Shown here piece by piece: positions 1-9,048 of a DNA stretch of 64,000 bases. The notes beneath the pieces were generated by a model. It was not told where the DNA came from. It did not search any database and saw nothing but the letters and a program-made list of their open reading frames with translations. Each line of letters begins with the position of its first letter. Within the stretch, counting starts at the first letter, position 1. The translations under genes were made by a program, and so were the position numbers. Where the stretch lies: the NCBI GenBank assembly GCA_963836375.1, contig CAWIJK010000002.1:62001-126000 (forward strand), read 5' to 3'. The stretch is from CAWIJK01 sp963836375 (GTDB lineage Bacteria; Actinomycetota; Acidimicrobiia; Acidimicrobiales; RAAP-2).

Positions 1-96
1 TCGGCCCGGGCCGGCACCGGTCACGGTCGGGCCCACGTCGGGGGCGAGACCGCGTGCGAGGCCGACCTCCTCTTCGTGCTGGCCGACCGGAACTGA
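1..96 (+). CDS. C-terminal end of a truncated gene, possibly a FabZ-like hotdog dehydratase
   Basis: Frame 1 is open from the window edge and ends at TGA (94-96). The visible 31 residues end in CEADLLFVLADRN. The pattern of a Gly-rich strand followed by a conserved Cys-Glu-Ala and a hydrophobic strand resembles the C-terminal strand of 3-hydroxyacyl-ACP dehydratases (FabZ), but so short a tail cannot prove the family. The stop lies 12 bases before the next start, so it probably shares a transcript with the exonuclease gene. Confidence 0.45.
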   Translation, partial: SARAGTGHGRAHVGGETACEADLLFVLADRN

Positions 97-108
97 GAGG
101 GTCGCCCG

Positions 109-891
109 GTGAAGCTGGCCACCTGGAACGTCAACTCCCTCACCGCCCGGCTCCCGCTCGTCCTCGAGTGGGCCGAGGCCACGGGCCCCGACGTCTTGTG
201 CATGCAAGAGACCAAGCAGGCCGACGCCGCCTTCCCCGAAGGGGCCTTCGCCGACCTGGGCTACGAGTCGGCCCATCACGGCGACGGGCGTTGGAACGGG
301 GTGGCCATCGCCAGCCGGGTGGGCCTCGAGCGGCCTTCCCGGGGCTTCGAGGCCGAAGAGGACGTGCACGGGTGCCGCATCATCGCCGCCACGTGCGCGG
401 GCCTGCGGGTGCACTCGGTCTACGTGCCCAACGGCCGGAGCCTGGACTCCGAGCAGTACCAGTTCAAGCTGGCCTGGCTGGCCCGCCTGCGGGCCTACCT
501 GGCCCAGACGTGCGACCCGTCGGGCGACGTGGCGGTCTGCGGCGACTTCAACGTCGCCCCGACCGACGCCGACGTGTGGGACCCCACCGCCACGTCGGGG
601 TCGACCCACGTGAGCGAACCCGAGCGGGCCGCCCTGGACTCGCTGCTCGAGTGGGGACTCGAGGATGTGTTCGCCCGGTTCCATCCCGAGGGCGGCCTCT
701 ACAGCTGGTGGGACTACCGGGCCGGCGACTTCCACAAGGGCCACGGCATGCGGATCGACCTCGCCCTCTTGTCGGCCGGCCCCGCTGGGCGCTGCACCGG
801 GGCCACGATCGACCGCGACGCCCGCAAGAAGAGCCCGGCGGGGAACAAGCCCTCGGACCACGCGCCCCTGTTTGTCGAGATCGCCGACTGA
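109..891 (+). CDS. xthA: Exodeoxyribonuclease III (AP endonuclease family)
   Basis: A 260-residue protein, the usual length for ExoIII. It would cut abasic sites and remove 3' blocking groups during base excision repair. It starts MKLATWNVNSL, the Asn-containing first motif of the EEP fold. MQETK near residue 32 holds the metal-binding Glu, GDFNVAPTD near 145 holds the Asp/Asn catalytic pair, and SDHAPL near 250 is the terminal Asp-His motif. The GTG start at 109 is chosen because it places the N-terminal motif at residue 3. All key residues are present. Family assignment is firm; the exact subtype (XthA or ExoA) is inferred. Confidence 0.93.
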   Translation: MKLATWNVNSLTARLPLVLEWAEATGPDVLCMQETKQADAAFPEGAFADLGYESAHHGDGRWNGVAIASRVGLERPSRGFEAEEDVHGCRIIAATCAGLRVHSVYVPNGRSLDSEQYQFKLAWLARLRAYLAQTCDPSGDVAVCGDFNVAPTDADVWDPTATSGSTHVSEPERAALDSLLEWGLEDVFARFHPEGGLYSWWDYRAGDFHKGHGMRIDLALLSAGPAGRCTGATIDRDARKKSPAGNKPSDHAPLFVEIAD

Positions 892-940
892 CCGACCCGG
901 CCCGACGGTCAGCCACGCGGTGGCCGTTGCCGGCGCGGAC

Positions 941-2496
941 TCAGCCGAGTGCGGGCAGGACCACTTCGATCAGCCCCGGCCCGGGCTCGGCCAAGGAGCG
1001 CTCCAGCTGCCCCACCAGTTCGTGGGCCGTCGTCGCCCGGCTGGCCGGCACCCCGAGCCCGGTGGCCAGGTCGACGAAGTCGAGCTCGGGGCCGCTCAGG
1101 TCGAGCATGGCCTTGGCCGCACTCCCGGCGTGAGCGACCCCCACCCGGGAGAGCTCGAGATTCAAGATGGCGTAGGAGCGGTTGGAGAGGACCAGGGTCG
1201 TCACGTCGAGCGACTCGCGGGCCTGGGTCCACAGGGCCTGGAGGGTGTACATGGCACTCCCGTCGGCCTCCAAGCACAGGACGCGGCGCCCCGGGGCCCC
1301 CACCGCGGCACCGGTGGCCGCCGGCAGCCCCTGGCCGATGGCCCCCCCGGTCAGGGTCAGCCAGTCGTGACGGGGGGCGCCGGCCGTAGCCCCGGCCACG
1401 AAGAGCCCCGACGTGTTGGACTCGTCGACCACCACGGCGTGCTCGGGGAGCAGGGCCCCCACCGCGGCGGCCAGGGTCTCCATGGTGAGCGCACCGGTCG
1501 GCCGGTCGGGGCGGGCCGCGGGGGCGACCGGACCGGGGGCCCGGGCACCGACCGCCTCGCCCAGGTCCTCGAGGGCCCGGGCCACGTCGTCGCCCGGCTC
1601 GGCCAGGACGTGGACCCGGCAGCCCTCGGGGACGAGGTCGCTCGGACGCCCCGGGTAGGCGAAGAACGACACCGGCGCGCCGGCCCCGGCGAGCACCAGG
1701 TGCCGGGTGCCGGCCAGCTGGGCCTCGGTGAACTCGGCGAAGTAGCCCAGGCGCTCGAGGGGGGGATCCCGGCTCCCCGTTCGAGGTTGGCCGGGAAGGT
1801 CTCGCCCAGGACCTTGGACCCGGTGGCCGCGGCCACCGCGGCGGCGGCCACCAGGCCCCGTTCTCGCAGGGCGGCGCCGCCCACCAAGAGCACCGCCGGC
1901 TCCCCCGAGCCCAGTGCCTTGGCCACCTCGGCCACCGTCTCTTCGGGCACCGCTGCCGCCCGGCGGGCGGGACGGGGTGCCGCCGGGCCGGCCGCCGACT
2001 CGGTCCAGCTGACATCGGCCGGGAGCACCAGGGTGGCCACGCAGCCCGGCGGCCCCTGGGCGGCCCGGACGGCCTCGGCGGCATCGCCGCCGAGGTCCTC
2101 TGTGCGCAGCGACATGCGGTACCAGCCCGAGACGGCCCGGGCCACGCTCTCGATGTCCGACTCGAGGGGGGCGTCGAAGCGCTTGTGGGAGGTGGCGTGG
2201 TCGCCGACCACGTTGACCACGGGGCTTCGGGCCCGACGGGCGTTGTGCAAGTTGGCCCAGCCGTTGCCGAGCCCGGGTCCCAGGTGGAGCAGGGTCGCCG
2301 CCGGCCTCCCGCGCACCCGCGCGTAGCCGTCGGCGGCGCCGGTGGCCACCCCCTCGAAGAGGGCGAGCACGCCGCGCATCTCGGGCACGTCGTCGAGGGC
2401 GGCCACGAAGTGCATCTCCGAGGTCCCCGGGTTGGCGAAGCAGGTGTCGACCCCGGCGGACACCAGGGTGCGGATGAGGGCCTGGGCGCCGTTCAC
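941..2496 (-). pseudogene. ilvX: IlvX-like thiamine diphosphate enzyme, interrupted by one frameshift
   Basis: The N-terminal half (MNGAQALIRTLV, CFANPGTSEMHF, LFEGVATGAADGYAR, LHLGPGLGNG) and the C-terminal half (LTGGAIGQGLPAATGAAVG, EADGSAMYTLQALW) together make a full acetolactate-synthase-family protein very like mycobacterial IlvX. The halves are in different frames. They meet at a run of seven G (1759-1765), and an eighth base would join ...GAGIPP to LERLGYFAEF. The last motif has EADGS where most relatives have GDGS, as in IlvX-type proteins whose reaction is uncertain. The GTG start overlaps the TGA of the upstream oxidase gene by four bases, so the two are translationally coupled. 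The break may be a sequencing error in a homopolymer or a real lesion. Confidence 0.85.
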
Positions 2497-3911
2497 GTCG
2501 CGTCTCGCGTCGCCCTGGCGTCGCCGGCACCGGCCTTCTCGTCGAACAGCCGTGCCGGCCCCAAGATGGCGTGGGGGTCGAAGGCGGCCTTGATCCGGCG
2601 CATCAGCTCGACCTTGACCGGGTCCTCGAGGTCCAAGAAGTAGGCTTGCTTGGCCGTGCCGATGCCGTGCTCGCCCGAGACCGCCCCCCCGACCTCGACG
2701 GCGGCGGCGAAGATGGCCCGCAGCAGCGCCGACCGCCGGGCGGCGTCGGGTTGGAAGACCGAGAGATGGACGTTGCCGTCGCCCACGTGGCCGCAACCGG
2801 CGACGAGGGCACCGTGATCGTTGGCCAAGGTTCCCACGGTGGCCAGGTAGTCGGCGATGGCGGCCCGCGGGACCACGGCGTCGATGATGTCGTCGGCACC
2901 GGCCGCCTTGGCCACGAAGAACGCCTTCTCACGCGCCGAGATGAGGTCCGCTCCGGCGTGGGGGGGCAGCACGTAGACGTCGAGGGCCCCCAAGGTCCCC
3001 AGCAGGCCGGCAACCGCCTCGACGTCGTCTTCGAGGCGGTCCTCGTGGGTGCTCTCGAGCACGACCACCAGGTAGGCGAGGGCCGCGTCGCGGACCGACT
3101 CGGGCACGCCCAGGTCGAGGCCGGCGCTGGCGGTGACGCTGGCCATGGTGAACAGGTCGAGGTACTCCAAGACGACCGGGGCGATGCCGCTGGCCACCAG
3201 GCGGGGGACGGCCCGGGTGACCTCGTCGAGGGTGCCGAAGGGTGCGAGCACGGTTGCCCGGTGGGCCAGGCGCGGGTGGAGCTTCACGGTGACCTCGGTC
3301 ACCACGGCCAGGGTCCCCTCGGAGCCGATCAGCAGTTGGGTGAGGTCGTAGCCGCTGGAGGACTTCACGAACTTGCCGCCGGTCCGCAGCACCTCGCCGG
3401 TGGCCAGCACCGCCTCGAGGCCGAGGACGTGGTGCCGGGTGACCCCGTAGCGGATCGCCCGCATGCCGCCGGCGTTGGTGCCGACGTTGCCCCCGAGCGA
3501 GGCGCTCGACTCACCGGGGAACACCGGGTAGATCAGGCCGAGGGGGGCGAGGGCGGCGTCGAGCTGCTCGAGGGTGACGCCCGGTTGGACGACCGCCGCG
3601 TGGTTGTCGGTGTCGATCTCGAGGATCGCCGTCATCTTGTCGAAGGCCACGACGATGCCATCGGCCCGGGGGAGGGCCCCGCCCGACAGCCCGGTGCCGC
3701 TGCCTCGGGCCACCACCGGGACCCGCCGGTCGTCGCACAGGCGCAACGTCTCGGCCACTTCGGACGTCTGTGAGGGGAGCACCACCGCCAGCGGGGTGAC
3801 CGGGGCCACGCCGAGGGCCTCGTCGTGGGTGTAGTCGGCGTGCAGCGCGTCACCGGTGAGGACCGCCCGTGGGCCCAGGACCTCCCGCAGGCGCTCGACG
3901 ATGTCGCTCAT
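2493..3911 (-). CDS. FAD-linked oxidase, GlcD / D-lactate dehydrogenase type
   Basis: A 472-residue protein that probably oxidises a 2-hydroxy acid such as glycolate or D-lactate with bound FAD. The PCMH-type FAD domain is seen as VVARGSGTGLSGGALP near residue 60 and GGNVGTNAGGMRAIRYG near 125. The C-terminal FAD-linked oxidase domain carries AGCGHVGDGNVHLSV, with metal/substrate His residues, and SGEHGIGTAKQAY. The start at 3911 is chosen over longer in-frame extensions because GGAGG lies seven bases upstream of ATG and the FAD domain then begins normally. It overlaps the IlvX-like gene by GTGA, so both may act on related 2-oxo/2-hydroxy acids. The substrate is not determined by sequence. 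Confidence 0.9.
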   Translation of the reverse strand: MSDIVERLREVLGPRAVLTGDALHADYTHDEALGVAPVTPLAVVLPSQTSEVAETLRLCDDRRVPVVARGSGTGLSGGALPRADGIVVAFDKMTAILEIDTDNHAAVVQPGVTLEQLDAALAPLGLIYPVFPGESSASLGGNVGTNAGGMRAIRYGVTRHHVLGLEAVLATGEVLRTGGKFVKSSSGYDLTQLLIGSEGTLAVVTEVTVKLHPRLAHRATVLAPFGTLDEVTRAVPRLVASGIAPVVLEYLDLFTMASVTASAGLDLGVPESVRDAALAYLVVVLESTHEDRLEDDVEAVAGLLGTLGALDVYVLPPHAGADLISAREKAFFVAKAAGADDIIDAVVPRAAIADYLATVGTLANDHGALVAGCGHVGDGNVHLSVFQPDAARRSALLRAIFAAAVEVGGAVSGEHGIGTAKQAYFLDLEDPVKVELMRRIKAAFDPHAILGPARLFDEKAGAGDARATRDAT

Positions 3912-3979
3912 GTGGACCTCCGACCGTGACCGGTCGCCGCCCCGCGGGTTGGACCGGCCAGCCCCCCGACCGGGCGAGA

Positions 3980-5752
3980 CTATCCGAGGTCCGTTTGGCC
4001 GGTCGCCAGTCGGGCGCGCAGGCCGGCCAGGTGGGCGGCCACCGCGTCGGGCCCCGAGGGGGCGGCCTCGGCGGCCAGCGCCGCCCGGGCACCCTCCATC
4101 GGCTCGAGCCAGCGCGACGGCCGCCGCCCGGCCGGGGGCTTGGCCCCCGAGCGCGACGGCGCCCCGGTCCCTCGCTGGCGGGCCCAGCTGACCGACAGCT
4201 CGTCCTCGGCCCGGGTGAGGGCCACGTAGAGCAGGCGGCGTTCCTCGTCCAAGGCCGCCGGGGTCCGGGCCGAGCCGATCGGGACCAGGCCTTCGCAGAC
4301 CCCGACGACGAAGACCACCGGCCACTGGAGCCCCTTGGCGCGGTGGAAGGTGGTGAGGACCACCGCGTCCCCCGGCACCCGCCCGGCGGACGCCGCCGCC
4401 GTGGACGCGGACCCAGGGTCGAGGGCCGGGGCGACCGGCCCCTGGTCGTCGGGCTCGTCGTCGTCGTCATCATCGAGGTCGTCGGCCGGCACCCAGGATC
4501 CGGTGCGCGGATCGCGACGCACGTCGCTCGCCGGTCCGAGGTCCGCCCCGGCCGACTGCCATGGGATGCGGGCGGCGGCCAGGGCCTCGGCCACCGGGGC
4601 CAGCTGGGCGTTGGTCCGGGCCAGGACGGCCAGCTGGGCCCAGCGCCGCCCCGGGGTGTGGGCCAGCCAGGCCTGACGGGCCACCCAGGCGGCCTCGTCG
4701 GCGTCGGTGGGGTGTTCGACGATGCGGGGCACCGCCCCGTCGGTGCGACTCGAGGTGGGCGAGCCCGGGCCCGGCAGGCCGAGCGCCGCCGCCGAGATGC
4801 CGACCACCTGGGGGCTCGAGCGGTGGTTCTCGTCGAGGCGGAGCACCCGGGTCCCCTCGAAGATCTCCGGCAACCGGTCGAGCAGGGTGGGGTCGGCGCC
4901 GTTCCAGCCGTAGACGGACTGGTTGGGGTCACCGACCACGAAGAGGTCGGGGTCCTCGGCCAGCAGGGCCCGCAGCAACCGGAACTGGGCCGGATTGACG
5001 TCCTGCATCTCGTCGACGAACAGGTGGCGGTACCGCCAACGGACCGAGTCGCTGAAGCGCCGGTCGCCCTCTAAGAGGTCGGCGCACGTCCACAGCAGGT
5101 CGTCGAGGTCGAGCGCCCGTCGACGGCGCTTGGCCTCCTCGTAGCGGGCGTAGTTGTGGGCCACCCGGGCCGCCGGCATCGACGGGTGCCGCCCGTGGGC
5201 CGCGGCGGCCGCCTCGTAGTCTTCGGGCACGATGAGTCGCGCCTTGGCCCAGCCGATCTCGGCCTCGAGCTGGGGGACCCCCGGCGCGAAGCGCTCCTTG
5301 GTCTCCGACCGCCCCCGGCCCCGCCCGGGGGCCCCTGATCGCTCGGGGCTAGCGACGTCAGGGCCCAGCACCTCGGCCAGCAGGGCCCGCCGGTCGGCCA
5401 GGACCGTCGGGGCCGGTGCACCGCGCTCGGCCCGGTGCTGGCGCAAGAGCCCGAGGGCGGTGCGGTGGAACGTGCCGGCCCGCACCTGGCCCCCGACCCC
5501 CAGATGCCACAGGCGCCGTCGCAGCTCGTCGGCCGCCTTGCGGCTGAACGTGCAGACGAGCACGTGGTCCTCGAAGGCCGTGCCGTCGTGGATGCGGCGG
5601 GCCACCCGCAACGTGAGGACCCTGGTCTTGCCGGCCCCGGCCCCGGCCAGGACGCAGAGCAGCGGGTCGGCCGCGGTCACCGCCTCGTGCTGGGCCGGCG
5701 TCAGGCCGGGGGGTACGGCCGGGGTGGGCTCCTCGGCCGGGGCGGTGCTCAC
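3980..5752 (-). CDS. ATP-dependent DNA helicase, UvrD/Rep superfamily 1A
   Basis: A 590-residue SF1A helicase. Motif I is AGAGAGKTRV (K42, T43), motif Ia follows at CTFSRKAADELR, motif II is VDEMQD (247-251), motif III is GDPNQSVYGWNGAD, motif V is LTTFHRAKGLQWPVVF and motif VI is YVALTRAEDEL. It should translocate 3'-5' on single-stranded DNA in repair or replication restart. It is shorter than typical UvrD/PcrA (about 720 residues or more), mainly through reduced 1B/2B insertions. An Asp-rich linker of unknown role (LDDDDDDEPDD) precedes motif V. The GTG start at 5752 is preferred because the upstream extension is low-complexity and overlaps the divergent gene. Confidence 0.9.
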   Translation of the reverse strand: MSTAPAEEPTPAVPPGLTPAQHEAVTAADPLLCVLAGAGAGKTRVLTLRVARRIHDGTAFEDHVLVCTFSRKAADELRRRLWHLGVGGQVRAGTFHRTALGLLRQHRAERGAPAPTVLADRRALLAEVLGPDVASPERSGAPGRGRGRSETKERFAPGVPQLEAEIGWAKARLIVPEDYEAAAAAHGRHPSMPAARVAHNYARYEEAKRRRRALDLDDLLWTCADLLEGDRRFSDSVRWRYRHLFVDEMQDVNPAQFRLLRALLAEDPDLFVVGDPNQSVYGWNGADPTLLDRLPEIFEGTRVLRLDENHRSSPQVVGISAAALGLPGPGSPTSSRTDGAVPRIVEHPTDADEAAWVARQAWLAHTPGRRWAQLAVLARTNAQLAPVAEALAAARIPWQSAGADLGPASDVRRDPRTGSWVPADDLDDDDDDEPDDQGPVAPALDPGSASTAAASAGRVPGDAVVLTTFHRAKGLQWPVVFVVGVCEGLVPIGSARTPAALDEERRLLYVALTRAEDELSVSWARQRGTGAPSRSGAKPPAGRRPSRWLEPMEGARAALAAEAAPSGPDAVAAHLAGLRARLATGQTDLG

Positions 5753-5850
5753 GGCGACAGGGTACCGAGCGGGTGTTGCCCGGGTGCCGGCCCACCCCTC
5801 GGTAGGGTTGCCTCGCACCGGCCCGGGGCGGGCCCGGTGGTAGGAGAACG

Positions 5851-7263
5851 ATGGTCGCACAGGACCGCGAGTGCGAGGTGGTGGTGGTGGGGGCCGGGTT
5901 CGCCGGGCTGGCCGCGGCGCGCGACCTGGCTGCGGCCGGCGTCGATGTCGAGGTCGTCGAGGCCCGCGACCGGGTCGGCGGGCGGTCCTGGTCGCTTCGG
6001 ACCCCGGGGGGCTTTGCCGTCGAGGAGGGGGGTCAGTGGATCGGGCCGACCCAGCACCATCTGGCGGCCCTGGCCGCCGAGCTCGGGGTCGAGACCTTCC
6101 CCACCCACACCCTGGGCGAGGCGGTGGAGTGGCGCCAGGGGACCCGGCACACCTACACCGGGCTGATCCCGACCTCGGACCATCAGGCGGCGGCCGAGGG
6201 GATCGAGGCCATCCTCGACCTCGACCTCGCCGCGTGGGAGGTCCCCCTCGAACGACCCTGGGCGGCGCCCGACGCGGCGGCCCTCGACGCCCAGACCCTG
6301 GCGAGCTGGCTCGACGCCCACCTCGAGGCGCCGGCCGCCCGCTCGGTCCTCGACGTGGCCGTCAAGGCCGTCTTCGGGGCCGAGCCGGCCGAGCTCTCGC
6401 TCCTGTTCACCCTCTTCTACTGCCATGGCGGCGGGGGCCTGACCAACCTGGTCCGCACGACCGGCGGGGCCCAGGAACGGCGCTTCATCGGCGGCTCCCA
6501 GCAACTGGCCCTCGGCCTGGCCGCCGCCCTCGGCGAGCGGGTGGTCACCGGCTCGCCCGTCTCCGCCATCGCCCACGGCCCCGACCGGGTCGTGGTCTCG
6601 GGCCGCCGAGACGGCGAACCGTGGCGACTGGTGGCCCGGCGGGCCATCGTGGCCATGCCGCCGGTGCTCTCGGCCCGCCTGGACTGGTCGCCGCCGCTGC
6701 CCGGCGTGCGCGACCAGCTGTCCACCCGCATGCCGATGGGGTCGGTCACCAAGGTCCACGCCATCTACGAACGCCCATTCTGGCGCGACGAGGGTTTGAA
6801 CGGCCAGGTGGTGTCGGACGACGGCGTGCTGCGCAGCACGTTCGACGACTCGCCGCCCGACGACTCCCACGGCGCCATCGTCGGGTTCGTGGCCGGCAAC
6901 GAGTGCCGCCAGTTCGAGCGGCTGGGACCGGCGGCGCGCGACAGGGCGGTCCTGGCCGAGCTCGAGCGGGCCTTCGGCCCGGCGGCCGGCCGTCCGGTCG
7001 AACTGGTCGCCCGGCACTGGCCGGCCGAGCCCTACACCCGCGGCGGCCCGGTGGCCATCAGCGTGCCCGGCGCACTGACCGGCTTCGGCCCGGCGCTGCG
7101 CGAGCCGGTCGGCGCCGTCCACTGGGCCGGGACCGAGACGGCCACCGAGTGGTGCGGGTACCTCGACGGGGCCCTGTCGTCGGGCACGAGGGCGGCGGCC
7201 GAGGTCCTGTTGGCCCTGGGCTACCGGGGGCCGGCCGACGAGGTGGCCCGTGGCCTCGCGTGA
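5851..7263 (+). CDS. Flavin-containing monoamine oxidase family protein
   Basis: A 470-residue FAD amine oxidase. The Rossmann GxGxxG motif is VVGAGFAGLAAARDL (about residues 12-26), followed by the VEARDRVGGR dinucleotide signature. The C-terminal FAD motif is WAGTETATEWCGYLDGALSSG. It should oxidise a primary or secondary amine to aldehyde plus ammonia and peroxide; the substrate cannot be read from sequence. It is the first gene of a tightly packed plus-strand series, and its end overlaps the next gene by 14 bases. It is divergent from the helicase gene, so a promoter probably lies in 5753-5850. Confidence 0.92.
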   Translation: MVAQDRECEVVVVGAGFAGLAAARDLAAAGVDVEVVEARDRVGGRSWSLRTPGGFAVEEGGQWIGPTQHHLAALAAELGVETFPTHTLGEAVEWRQGTRHTYTGLIPTSDHQAAAEGIEAILDLDLAAWEVPLERPWAAPDAAALDAQTLASWLDAHLEAPAARSVLDVAVKAVFGAEPAELSLLFTLFYCHGGGGLTNLVRTTGGAQERRFIGGSQQLALGLAAALGERVVTGSPVSAIAHGPDRVVVSGRRDGEPWRLVARRAIVAMPPVLSARLDWSPPLPGVRDQLSTRMPMGSVTKVHAIYERPFWRDEGLNGQVVSDDGVLRSTFDDSPPDDSHGAIVGFVAGNECRQFERLGPAARDRAVLAELERAFGPAAGRPVELVARHWPAEPYTRGGPVAISVPGALTGFGPALREPVGAVHWAGTETATEWCGYLDGALSSGTRAAAEVLLALGYRGPADEVARGLA

Positions 7264-7615
7264 GGAGCTGACCGAGGCCTACGCCGAGTGGCGACGGCGG
7301 AGCAACGACAACCCGCGCCTCAACAAGATGGTGCGGGGCTGGGACCGGGTCATCCACTTCACCACCACCGACACCGGCGAGGGCTTCACCATGGAGGTCC
7401 GCGACCAGGTGTTGTCCGAGCTGGCCGTCGGCCACGTCGGCCAGCCCGACGTCATCGTGACCGGGTCGAGCGAGGACTTCTGCGACATGTTCTGGGGCGA
7501 CCTGAACCCCTCGGAGAAGTACATGTCCGGCGAGATCACCCTGGCCGGCTCCCAGCAGGACGTCATGCGCATCGACGCCATCTCGATGGTCGCCTTCCTC
7601 GATCAGCCTCAATGA
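7250..7615 (+). CDS. SCP2 sterol-binding-domain protein
   Basis: A 121-residue single-domain protein. The central part (VIHFTTTDTGEGFTMEV, PDVIVTGSSEDFCDMFWGD, SEKYMSGEITLAGS) matches the SCP2 lipid-carrier fold, where a hydrophobic tunnel holds acyl chains or sterols. The GTG start at 7250 overlaps the oxidase stop by 14 bases, and its own TGA overlaps the next ATG (ATGA), so it is co-translated with both neighbours. No signal peptide is seen, so it is cytoplasmic. The ligand is unknown. Confidence 0.82.
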   Translation: MASREELTEAYAEWRRRSNDNPRLNKMVRGWDRVIHFTTTDTGEGFTMEVRDQVLSELAVGHVGQPDVIVTGSSEDFCDMFWGDLNPSEKYMSGEITLAGSQQDVMRIDAISMVAFLDQPQ

Positions 7616-9048
7616 GTGCGCAGGCGGGAGGGGTGCCGGCCCGGGCCCCCCACGGTGGCGAGTCGCTGCGCCGAGCCCTCGGCCTGCGCACCGTCGTCTC
7701 GACGTCCACCGGGTTGGCCTTCGCCGCCCTCGAGTACCTGGCGGCGGCCGGCCTGGTGGCCTACGTCGCCGGCGACTCGGCGTGGATCCCGATCGGGGTG
7801 GCCGGCCTGCTGGCCCTGCTCGCCTGGGGCTTCTTCGGGGAGCTCAACGGGATGTTCCCCACCGCGGCCGCCATCCGGCTCTACATGAAGCGGTCCATGG
7901 ACGACCGGGCGGCGCTCACCATCACGTTCACCTACATGACCACGATCGTGCTCGTGATCGCCGCCGACGCCTTCATCGTGGGGACGGCCCTGGCCCACGC
8001 CTTCGGCGAGCCCGCCTGGGTCTCAGGCCTTTGGATCGTCGGACTGCTCGGGCTGGCCGTGCTCTCGAACCTGCGCGGTGTCCGGGTGGCCGGCGGCGTC
8101 CAGGACGTGGCCACCTACCTGGTGCTGGCGGCGACGCTGGTCGTCGGGGCGACGGCGCTGGCCCGCAGCCACCACGCCCTGCGCTTCCCCTTCGACCCCA
8201 TCCACGGGCACAGCGGCGGAGACCTCCTCGAGGCCGTCGCCCTCGGCGTCTTCCTCTACAGCGCCTTCGAGTGGGTCACCACCAGCGCCGAGGAAGTCCG
8301 CCGACCCCACCACGTCCACCGCGGGATGCTCATCTCGGTGGGGATCCTCTTCGTGGTCTGCTCGCTCGTCACCGTGGCCATGAGCCACGTGCTCACCCAC
8401 CACCAGTTGGCCTCGGCCTACCCCCAGCTCGACCTGGGGGTGGCGGCGATGGGCCAGGCCGGCCTGTGGCTCATGGCGGTGGTCACCGCGGTCACCGCCC
8501 TCAACACCTTCAACGGCGGCTTCATCACCGCCTCGCGCTTTGTCTACGGGACCGCCCGAGAGGGCAGCCTGCCACGCCAGCTCGCCTTGTTGAACGACCG
8601 GGCCGTCCCCTGGGTCCCGGTGCTGGCCCTCGGGGGGGTGTCCTTGGTGGTGGCCCTGGCGGTCGCGCTCACCGGCTCATGGCAGGTCCTGGTGGCGGTG
8701 GGCGCCTCGCTGGAGGCCATGATCTACGCCGTGGCCGCCTTCTGCACGCTCCGCCTGCGCGCCCGCGCGCCCGAGCACCACCGGCCGTTCCGGTTGCCCC
8801 TGGCCCGGGTCCTGGCCGTGGTCGGCCTGGTGGTCTTCAGCCTGCTGGCCCTCACCGCTTCGGTGTCGGTCAACTCGAGGTTCGACCCGGCGCCCCTGGT
8901 CATCATCGTCTGCTGCGCCGCCGCCTCGGCCTACTACGTCCTTCGGGTGCTGCCCCGGGTCCGGGCGGCCGAGGAGGCCCGGCGGGCGGCCGCTCCCCGC
9001 CGCCGCCCGGCCCGCCCCCCCGCCGGGCCCCGCGCCCCGGGGGCCTGA
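7612..9048 (+). CDS. APC superfamily amino acid permease
   Basis: A 478-residue integral membrane protein with about 12 hydrophobic helices. TM1 (STGLAFAALEYLAAAGLVAY) and the repeated five-helix pattern fit the LeuT fold of APC transporters. It probably imports an amino acid or amine by proton or sodium coupling. The ATG at 7612 overlaps the SCP2 stop by four bases; the TGA is followed immediately by the next ATG. The C-terminal tail is basic and rich in Arg/Pro/Ala. Placement beside an amine oxidase suggests uptake of an amine substrate, which is an inference from neighbourhood only. Confidence 0.88.
   Translation: MSAQAGGVPARAPHGGESLRRALGLRTVVSTSTGLAFAALEYLAAAGLVAYVAGDSAWIPIGVAGLLALLAWGFFGELNGMFPTAAAIRLYMKRSMDDRAALTITFTYMTTIVLVIAADAFIVGTALAHAFGEPAWVSGLWIVGLLGLAVLSNLRGVRVAGGVQDVATYLVLAATLVVGATALARSHHALRFPFDPIHGHSGGDLLEAVALGVFLYSAFEWVTTSAEEVRRPHHVHRGMLISVGILFVVCSLVTVAMSHVLTHHQLASAYPQLDLGVAAMGQAGLWLMAVVTAVTALNTFNGGFITASRFVYGTAREGSLPRQLALLNDRAVPWVPVLALGGVSLVVALAVALTGSWQVLVAVGASLEAMIYAVAAFCTLRLRARAPEHHRPFRLPLARVLAVVGLVVFSLLALTASVSVNSRFDPAPLVIIVCCAAASAYYVLRVLPRVRAAEEARRAAAPRRRPARPPAGPRAPGA

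Noticed and set aside
54..2326. Long plus-strand open frames over 54-1133 and 665-2326
   Set aside because: They are other-frame or antisense readings of exonuclease III and the IlvX-like gene; Arg/Pro/Gly-rich with no domain, typical of high-GC shadows.
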